A stretch of DNA of 15,083 nucleotides from DASZMJ01 sp035551935 (lineage in GTDB: Bacteria; Planctomycetota; Planctomycetia; Isosphaerales; Isosphaeraceae), in contig DASZMJ010000552.1 of assembly GCA_035551935.1 (NCBI GenBank), positions 1 through 15,083 on the forward strand, read 5' to 3'. Below the pieces are notes generated by a model. It was not told the DNA's origin. It saw nothing but the letters and a program-made list of their open reading frames with translations, and searched no databases. A program made the position numbers and the translations under genes. This document shows, in pieces, positions 1-6,000 of the stretch (position 1 is its first letter; every line of letters starts with the position of its first letter).

Positions 1-2
1 GC

Positions 3-119
3 CGGTTCGCCCTCGGGCGACTCCGACGCGAGACCGGCTGCCGGCGCGGGATCGAGACGAAGCGGCTCAAGTGTGCCCTGAGCGATGACTACAGGGAGAA
101 AGTCCTATTCAGCACGTGA
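3..119 (+). CDS. 3' end of an unidentified protein (partial, runs off the left edge)
   Basis: An open frame enters from the left edge and ends at TGA 117-119, giving a 38-residue tail that ends in SDDYREKVLFST. Most third codon positions are G or C, as expected for a real gene in this genome. The other two forward frames also stop nearby, so the choice rests on codon use and on the ordinary-looking tail. I do not recognise the family. The gene would converge on the DUF4276 gene across a repeat-bearing gap. Confidence 0.4.
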   Translation, partial: RFALGRLRRETGCRRGIETKRLKCALSDDYREKVLFST

Positions 120-197
120 GATAAGATGCCGTCGCCCTGCCCTCTTGTCGCTGTCGCGACCCGGACAACAAGTTTCCGGGCCACCCGCGTTTTTCTT

Positions 198-241
198 TCC
201 CACTCTCCCCGGAGGGGCGAGGGGCCGGGGGTGAGGGGCCG
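198..241. repeat. G/C-rich dispersed repeat of the CCCTCACCC...GGGAGAG type
   Basis: On the minus strand this reads CCCCTCACCCCCGGCCCC followed by a CTCC/GGGGAG hairpin core. It matches, with small changes, the repeat split at 2832-2862 and 3028-3045, and the half copy at 7996-8021. Repeats of this sort are dispersed in many high-GC genomes and give rise to spurious translations such as LTLTPALS. No gene is supported here. Between 120 and 197 I see nothing else of note. Confidence 0.6.
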
Positions 242-274
242 TCTTCAATGCGAAGCTGTCGAGCGCAATATCGC

Positions 275-300
275 GGCTGGGTGGCCGGGGCCCAGCCTAC
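275..300 (-). repeat. GTAG-headed REP-like palindrome downstream of the DUF4276 gene
   Basis: Read on the minus strand, GTAG (300-297) is followed by a hairpin whose arms GGCTGGG and CCCAGCC enclose a nine-base loop. The DUF4276 stop codon (307-305) lies four bases before the GTAG. The arm is the same as in the perfect palindrome at 2199-2224. It could stabilise or end the transcript of the module, though no T-run follows it. Confidence 0.6.
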
Positions 301-304
301 GCGG

Positions 305-997
305 CTACTCCGGTCCCCACGGGATGTTTTCCAGGCGAACAAGCCATCGGTTGAAGTGTGGGCACGCTGCCCGAATCTTCGCAACTCCGATGAACTCCGC
401 AATGTCCGGTCCTGCCGTCGATTTAAGCCCAGCGTATTCTGGAAGAATGTCGATAATCCGCTTCGAGGGGGCCGTCTGCCTGCCGTCGTCGATGTGTTCG
501 ATGCTCGGCACAGAGGCAGCAATTGCCTTCAGTTGCTCAACCTCCTTTCCGCAATCCTCGAACGAGATTTCAAACGCATTCGGTTCGGTGAACAGCATCG
601 TCTCGTATTCGTGGAGCTGTAGGTGGGCGATGAAGCGGTGGTAGTTGATATCCTGCTCGAAGGCCTGCTACAACGCCTGCACATACGGAGTCGGGTTGTC
701 AGGATTTCGTACATTCTCCGCGGTGCCGGGAAAATCGCTGGGCAAGGCGTAGAGGTCGAAGAGCGTCGTGAAGTAGACGTTCTTACCCTGACGCTGCTTG
801 ATGGTGTTCTGGATAAACTTCCGCACCCGCTCGTACTTCGTCCGCCTGCCTATCCCGTACAGGTGGTGGTGATTCTTCTCGCCGACGGCCAGGGTGTGGA
901 CGATCCCGTCACCGGTGGAGAACAAATGCGGTCGTAAGACCTGGAAGCAAAACCCCTGTTCGGTCTGCCCCTCGCAGAAAACGTTCAACTGCCTCAC
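305..997 (-). pseudogene. DUF4276 family protein, interrupted by an in-frame TAG
   Basis: The frame starts at GTG 997-995, which overlaps the TGA of the ATPase gene as GTGA, with GGAGGG about eight bases upstream. It reads M-RQLNVFCEGQTEQ, the usual start of DUF4276. The CEGQTE motif (residues 8-13) resembles the glutamate motif of Toprim-like nucleases, and LFDLYALP (79-86) carries a conserved-looking Asp81. At codon 110 (670-668) there is a TAG. The same frame continues without any shift to the typical second half, with LQLHEYETMLF, TAPSKRI and CPHFNRWL, and stops at 305. Relatives, as I recall them, have Leu-Glu where this has Leu-stop, so GAG to TAG is the simplest change. Read through, the length is 230 codons, normal for the family. 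A downstream ATG (598) could restart a 97-residue fragment. The function is probably the effector of the ATPase pair, but this is inferred from context. Confidence 0.85.
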
Positions 998-2097
998 GGC
1001 AACGGCCCTCCGCCGAGAACGTTCCGCTGCCATAATTCGCCAAGGGAGTAGTCCTCCAGCCAGTCTTTGAGCTGCTCCGGCTCCAGGCGGCGAAAGACCG
1101 ACTGACCATCATGAGCCTCGACTGTGATGACTTCCGACGGCTCGAAGTAGTTTAGGAGAATCTGCGACTGCGTGGCGGCGATGACCTGGGTTCTAGACGA
1201 TGCGGCCCTGATCAGGCCCGCAACGATCTCCAGCGCGTGGGGGTGCAGGCCCAACTCCGGCTCGTCGAGAATGATGACATCAGGGAGGTCGTCTTCCGGC
1301 TGTAGAAACAGGGTGCAGATCGCCATTGCACGGAGCGAGCCGTCTGAAATCTGGTGCGGTCCGAACAAGTAGTCATGACCCGGTTTCCGCCAGTTGAGAA
1401 TGATGTCGTTCGGGTTCAATCGACTCGGTCCCAGGTCGAAGTCCTCGAACTCCGGCATGATCTTCCTAAGCGTCGAGACGATTCGCCGGTAGACGACACC
1501 AGACTTTTCTCGGTAGGCGAACAGCATCGCCGCCAGGTTGCCGGCGTCCGGCATCAGCCAGCGGTTGTCGTTGACGTAGCTGTGTTGCCGCACTCTTGCC
1601 GTAGGAGACGTATCGTGAAAGTGGTACACACGGCATTGGTCGAGGAGCCGGCGAATGACCCAGGCCGTCTTCTCGCCCTTGTTCGCCTCCTCGCCGATCC
1701 GGGTTTCTTGGTGTCCCGCCCCCAGGGAGACGACCTTCGGGCTGGAGTAGCCCGTCCGAAGGAACGCGAGCTTTTCTTCGGCAAATATGAGTGTGTCGCC
1801 GGCTGCATGGAACAGCCGCATCGAGTAACAATTCGTGCAGTTGTCCGCCTCGAACTCCAACTGGCCTTCCAACTGCGGCGTGACCTTCGGCCCGAAGTGG
1901 AGGATCGACTGTCCCCGGCCCGACGTGCCGATATACTGCTGGAGTCGGCCCCCCATCATCTCGTTGAGCATCTTGAAGAACGACACGAAGTTGCTCTTCC
2001 CGGCTCCGTTGGGGCCGATCAGGACGTTGAGGGAGCGAAGCTCTAGTGAGATGTCCTTGATGGAACGGTAGCCTCTTATATCCATTCTCTTGAGCAT
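994..2097 (-). CDS. AAA ATPase of the OLD/AAA_21 type, partner of DUF4276
   Basis: This is a 367-residue P-loop ATPase of the SMC/ABC-like class. It opens with the typical IRGYRSIKDISLEL strand. Walker A GPNGAGKS is at residues 28-35, an ABC-signature-like SDGSLR at 251-256, Walker B VIILDEP at 274-280 followed by ELGLHP, and a switch motif ATQSQ at 308-312. No nuclease domain is fused to it. The start at 2097 has AAAGGCGG about seven bases upstream; a second ATG four codons in is a less likely start. The stop overlaps the GTG of the DUF4276 gene, so the two are translationally coupled. ATPases of this kind with a small effector are common in phage-defence islands (PARIS and AbiL are related in layout), so a defence role is inferred, not shown. 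The codons are visibly more A/T-rich than in the chromosomal neighbours, which suggests transfer. Confidence 0.9.
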   Translation of the reverse strand: MLKRMDIRGYRSIKDISLELRSLNVLIGPNGAGKSNFVSFFKMLNEMMGGRLQQYIGTSGRGQSILHFGPKVTPQLEGQLEFEADNCTNCYSMRLFHAAGDTLIFAEEKLAFLRTGYSSPKVVSLGAGHQETRIGEEANKGEKTAWVIRRLLDQCRVYHFHDTSPTARVRQHSYVNDNRWLMPDAGNLAAMLFAYREKSGVVYRRIVSTLRKIMPEFEDFDLGPSRLNPNDIILNWRKPGHDYLFGPHQISDGSLRAMAICTLFLQPEDDLPDVIILDEPELGLHPHALEIVAGLIRAASSRTQVIAATQSQILLNYFEPSEVITVEAHDGQSVFRRLEPEQLKDWLEDYSLGELWQRNVLGGGPLP

Positions 2098-2198
2098 CGC
2101 TGCACCGCCTTTACATGTTCCGCATGACGACCAAAACGCCCTGGCAGCGAGGTCGCCCAGATCTCCCTTCGAGGCAATCTCAGTAGTTCAAAAGTCCC

Positions 2199-2224
2199 GT
2201 AGGCTGGGTCGCGACCCAGCCTAC
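2199..2224. repeat. Perfect 26-bp GTAG...CTAC palindrome
   Basis: The half-site GTAGGCTGGGTCG is followed at once by its exact reverse complement, so there is no loop. The minus-strand GTAG head lies four bases after the stop codon of the 69-residue gene (2231-2229). The plus-strand half shares its arm with the copy at 275-300. The rest of the gap, 2098-2198, has only the ribosome site of the ATPase gene and no convincing promoter. Confidence 0.75.
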
Positions 2225-2228
2225 ATTT

Positions 2229-2438
2229 CTACATCGGCTGACGCCGGGCCAGGTCGAGCCGGTGCCGCTCCATGATCTCCAACAAACGATCGTCCTCGAC
2301 TTCCCGGAGCGTCTGGTCCGTCTGGTCCTCGACCAGGAACCCGAGGTTGGCGAGCAGCTCGCCGAACCGCACGCCGGGGGAGAGCTGGTGGATGTCGACG
2401 AGCTTCTCGATCAGCTCGTGCTGGGTCGTCGGTGTCAC
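2229..2438 (-). CDS. Small hypothetical protein, second gene of a coupled pair
   Basis: This 69-residue protein begins with GTG at 2438-2436 inside the TGA of the upstream gene (GTGA overlap). GGAGA lies about nine bases before the start, within the upstream coding region. The sequence is TPTTQHELIEKL followed by a mostly helical stretch with FGELLANLGFLVEDQTD and EVEDDRLLEIMERHR. I know of similar uncharacterised planctomycete proteins with the pattern RFGQLVANL and an acidic ED-rich end, always small. The function is unknown. The coupling to the 97-residue protein argues for a joint role. The frame stays open upstream of the GTG, but the extension is arginine-rich shadow sequence. Confidence 0.75.
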   Translation of the reverse strand: MTPTTQHELIEKLVDIHQLSPGVRFGELLANLGFLVEDQTDQTLREVEDDRLLEIMERHRLDLARRQPM

Positions 2439-2728
2439 GGCAGCAGGTCTCCGACCTTCGGTTCGCCGGCATACGCCCGCCGCAACCTGCCGACGACCTC
2501 GACGCGGATGATGGCCCCCGGGGCGAGCTTGGCGATCCGGGTGGCGCGGGTGATCCCATTGTACAGGACCAAGACCCCGTCGGCAGCCTCGTAGACCCAC
2601 GGCGGCGGCATCCCGGCCGACGACGCGCCGAACCGGGCGACCTGGCGCTGGAGCTTGAACGGGTCGGCTCCCCGGCGCGACGGCAGGCGCAATTCCCGAG
2701 GGTCGACGTCGCGGAACCCCTGCGGCAT
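2435..2728 (-). CDS. Small hypothetical protein, possible minimal ParB/sulfiredoxin-like fold
   Basis: This 97-residue protein starts MPQGFRDVDPRELRLPS. It has a central segment KLQRQVARFG, then WVYEAADGVLVLYNGITRATR and IIRVEVVG, and ends VGDLLP. The order of parts resembles ParB/Srx domains: a position-setting dPReLR start, a KLxxxIxxFG helix, a V-x-x-x-DG-x-LVL strand, an NGxTRAxR turn, and a final strand. That fold call is my inference and needs a profile search. There is no signal peptide or membrane segment. The ribosome site is weak (GGAG about 14 bases upstream), and the start lies only 25 bp from the paired palindrome at 2754-2820. It overlaps the next gene by four bases. Confidence 0.75.
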   Translation of the reverse strand: MPQGFRDVDPRELRLPSRRGADPFKLQRQVARFGASSAGMPPPWVYEAADGVLVLYNGITRATRIAKLAPGAIIRVEVVGRLRRAYAGEPKVGDLLP

Positions 2729-2753
2729 GCCCGCAACGAGACTCCGAGTCCCC

Positions 2754-2820
2754 GTAGGGCGTGTGCAACACGCCGTCCGGTCTTCTATCAGACCGGGACG
2801 GCGTGTTGCACACGCCCTAC
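2754..2820. repeat. Paired GTAG palindromes (BIME-like), 67 bp
   Basis: The left arm 2754-2782 begins GTAGGGCGTGTGCAACACG, and the right arm 2791-2820 is its reverse complement with one bulged base. The loop is 2783-2790. Each arm is itself a hairpin (GGCGTGT, loop GCA, ACACGCC), so the unit could form either one long stem or two small ones. Two inverted GTAG-plus-hairpin units are the plan of a BIME. It sits just upstream of the 97-residue gene and could lie in its leader. Confidence 0.8.
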
Positions 2821-2862
2821 AAGGATGGGTTGACCCTCACCCCGGCCCTCTCCCAGGGGGAG

Positions 2863-3027
2863 CTGACCGACCGTCACTTTCGGGGCGGCGCCGTCGGGGC
2901 CCCGGCCGTCGGCCCGCCTTCGGAGCAGGCACGCTCCGCGTGCCGTCCGCCCGAACACCAAGTTCTTGGGTCATGGCGGACGGCACGCGGAGCGTGCCTG
3001 CTACGGGGAAGAGTGACGGTCGGTCAG
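2863..3027. mobile_element. Candidate MITE, 165 bp, with 15-bp perfect inverted ends and 11-bp target duplication
   Basis: CTGACCGACCGTCAC (2863-2877) and GTGACGGTCGGTCAG (3013-3027) are exact inverted repeats at the two ends. Directly outside each is the same 11 bases, CCCAGGGGGAG (2852-2862 and 3028-3038), as a target-site duplication would give. The element has no coding potential of its own. It holds a G/C-rich stretch and the GTAG-type inverted pair at 2924-3002. No transposase in the window shares these ends. The target was an existing repeat. The alternative is a chance nesting of palindromes, which the exact abutment of ends and direct repeats makes less likely. Confidence 0.6.
2924..3004. 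repeat. Inverted REP-like pair inside the candidate MITE
   Basis: The 28-bp arms 2924-2951 and 2975-3002 are exact reverse complements, beginning AGCAGGCACGCTCCGCGTGC. Each arm folds as GGCACGC, loop TCC, GCGTGCC. The right unit keeps the head GTAG (3004-3001, minus strand); the left has GGAG instead. The loop 2952-2974 carries a further small palindrome, CCAAGTTCTTGG. The core GGCACGCTCCGC recurs at 8027-8044. Confidence 0.75.
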
Positions 3028-3049
3028 CCCAGGGGGAGAGGGGGGAAGA

Positions 3050-6000
3050 TTACTGCAAAGATGCGAGGAGATCGTCGACCTCCGCGCGCATCTCGGGGGA
3101 GAGGCGGGCGGGGGACTGCTTGGCCTTGAGGAGGTAGGGGCCGGCGCGGCGGGCGCGGGTGCGGTCGCGGTCGCGGGCGAAGAGGCGACCCATGTGGTAG
3201 TTGAGGACGGGGTGGGCGGGGTCCTTGCGGAGCCCGAGGGCGTAGGACTGCTCGGCGGCCTTGGATTGGCCGAGGGCCTCCTGGACGGCGCCGAGGGTGT
3301 CGAAGACCTCGCCGGGGACCATGGCCGGGTCGACGCGCTTCATCAGGTCGTCCATCAGCTTCAGGGCGCGGCGGTCGTCGCCGAGGTAGCTGTGGAGGAT
3401 CCACGAGAGGTTGTTGACGGCGGCCACGGAGCCGGGCTCGCCCTTCAGGACTTGCTCGTACTGCTCGGCGGCCTTGCGGAAGGTGGCCTTGGCGGAGTCG
3501 GCGTCGGGGTTGGCCTCGCCGATGGCGAGCAGGAGGTCGCCGTAGTTGAGGTGGGCGCCGGGGGTGTCGAGCGACGTCACGGCCTTGGCGGCCCAGGGCT
3601 CGGCCAGGTCGAGCCGGCCGGCCTTGTGGAAGCCGACGGCCAGGCCCATGCTGAGGTCGCCACGCTTGTCCTCCTTGCCCTTCGTCGCGGCGATCTCCTC
3701 GGCCTGGCGGATGTCCTCGGCGCCCGGCTTCGAGCCGTCGGGGCGAGGCTCGGTGAGGAACTGGACGAGCAACGCCAATGCCGTCGCGTCGCCGGGCATG
3801 GCGGCGAGGGCCTCGCGGAGGGCCTTGACGGCCTCGGCGCGACGGCCGCGGCGGGCCTCGATCTCGGCGATCAGGTGGTGCGCCTCGGCGAAGTCGGGCC
3901 GGCGGCGGATCGCCTTGCGGAGCAGGTCGATCGCCTCGTCGCCCTTCGCGCCCTTGGGGTCGTCGGGGGCGTCGAGGCGGGCCAGGGCGCGGGCCTTGAC
4001 CAGCGCCGCGGGGCCGTGCTCGGCGTCGCGCTCGAGGATGCGGTCGGCCTGCGCGATCGCGTCGTCGAGCCGGCCGAGGTTCAGGTCGGTCTGGGCCAAG
4101 GCGAGCCGCACGTCGCCGCGGCGCGGGTCGCGGGCGAGGGCCTCCTCATAGGCCCGCGCGACCTCCTGAGGGTTCCGGCCCTCGTAGAGCCGGGCGCGGA
4201 GCAACGGGGCGACCGGCGACGACGGGCCGAGCTTCTCGGCCTCGCGCACGAGTGCCGTCGCCCGGTCGCGGTCGCCGCGGACGGTGGCCAGCTCGAACTC
4301 GACCTCGACGAGCCCCGGGTCGTCGGGGAACTTGCCCCGGGCCGTGCGGAGCAGCGTGGTCGCGTCGTCGAGCCTCCTCGACCGCGCGGCGTTGTCTCCC
4401 CTCGCCCCGGCGGCGACGGCCTCCGAGGCGACGAGGCGCACGAGCGTCCCGGCCAACGTCGGGTCGCCCGGCTCGACCTTGACCAGCTCGCGGACGACGC
4501 GCTCGGCGCTCGGCAGGTCGCCGCGCTCGCGGTAGAGGTCGGCCAGGACGCGGCGGATGATGCCTTTCGGATCCTCCTTCGCCCGCGCCTCGACGGCGGC
4601 GAGGGCCGTCTTCGGGTCGCCGAGGAGCGACTGGACCTGGTAGCGGGCGCGGAGCAATTCGGTGGCGTCGGGGTGGGCCTTGAGCCCCTCGTCGAGGACC
4701 CCGGCGGCGCGCTTCAGGCCGTCGGTCGACCGCTCGCGGCCGTTGACGAGGGCCGAGAGGGTGAGATAAACGACGGCCGGCGGGGGGCTCCCCTTGGCCG
4801 AGGCGATGGCGCGGCGGAGCAAGGCGATCGCCTCGTCGTCCTTGTTGGCGTCGGCGAAGAGGAAGGCCCTCGTGATCGCGGCACCGGCGTGCGCGGGATC
4901 GTCCTTCAGGACGCGGTCGAGCAGGACGCGGGCGCCGGCCTCGTCCTTGTGGCGGATCGAGTAGTTCGCGGCCTGGACGTACTCGTCGGCGGTAGTCGCC
5001 GGGTCCTTCAAAAGGGCGACCAGCTCGGCCTTCGCGGCGGGCCACTGGTCCTTGGACGACAAGGCGGCGACGAGCTTCCAGCGGACGCGGCGGGCGACGG
5101 GCTCGGCGACGCTGGCCAAGATGGCCCTGTAGCGGGCGATGCCGGCGTCGCCGTCGAGGGTCGCCAGGTCCATGTCGGCGCGGGCCCAGGCGGCGGCCTC
5201 GCGGAGCGAGAGGCCGGGCTCGAGCTCCTTGAGCGTGTCGGAACGCTCCAAATCCTCGAAGATCCGGGCGGCCTCGGCGAGCGCGCCGGCCTGCTCGGCG
5301 AGGCGGCCCTTGTAGTAGCGGACGACCTTCTCGCCGGGGTCCTTCTTGAGCGCCGCGTCGAGCCGACGGCTGGCGCCGTGGAGGTCGCCGCGGGCCATGC
5401 AGAGCTGGGCGTCGAGCAGGTCGGCGGCCGCGGCCTCCTTCCAACGGGCTCGGACGCGGGCGACGGTCCGGGCCATCGCGTCGAGGTCCTTGGCCTGGAG
5501 CTCGATCTGCGCCAGCAGGATCAACGGGGCCGAGTTCTCGAGCCGGTCGGCGGCGACCGAGAGGAGCTTGCGGGCCTCGGCGACCTTGCCGAGCTGGTCG
5601 GCGAGGAACCGGGCGCGGACGAGGATGATGCCGATGTGATCCGGATATCTCGCCTGGTAGTCGGCCAGGAGCCGCTCGGCGACGTCGGCCTTGCCGGCCT
5701 TCAGGAGCATGCCGGCGTCGACCGCGGCCAGCTCGTCGCTGTCGGGGAACCGGGCGCGGGCGGCGTCGAGGAGCTTGCGGGCCTCGGCGTCCTTGCCCGC
5801 GCGCCGGAGGGCGACGACGGCCATCTGCTCGGCCGCGGGGCCCCCCTGGCCGCTGGCACGGAGCTTGTTCAACTCCTTCAGGCCGGCCGACGGGTCCTTC
5901 TCCAGGGCCGAGACCTGGGCCTCGCGGAGCCGGATCGCGGGCACTTCCTGGCCGGCGGCGGCGGCCTTCTCGTACTCGGCGCGGGCGAGCCCCGGGTCGT

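Larger units (their letters stand above)
2832..3045. repeat. CCCTCACCC/CTCTCCC repeat split by an insertion
   Basis: The left part, 2832-2862, reads CCCTCACCCCGGCCC then TCTCCCAGGGGGAG. The right part, from 3028, reads CCCAGGGGGAGAGGGGGG. Removing 2863-3027 together with one copy of the 11-bp direct repeat rejoins a palindromic core CTCTCCCAGGGGGAGAG like the other copies of this family. The right part ends just before the TAA of the TPR gene (3052-3050). Confidence 0.7.

Noticed and set aside
668..670. The TAG in the DUF4276 gene as a recoding (selenocysteine or pyrrolysine) site
   Set aside because: Selenocysteine uses TGA. Nothing in the window suggests a pyrrolysine system, and homologues as I recall them have an ordinary Glu there.
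2754..3045. A CRISPR array
   Set aside because: The repeats are inverted and of different families, with no regular spacing and no direct repeat-spacer pattern.
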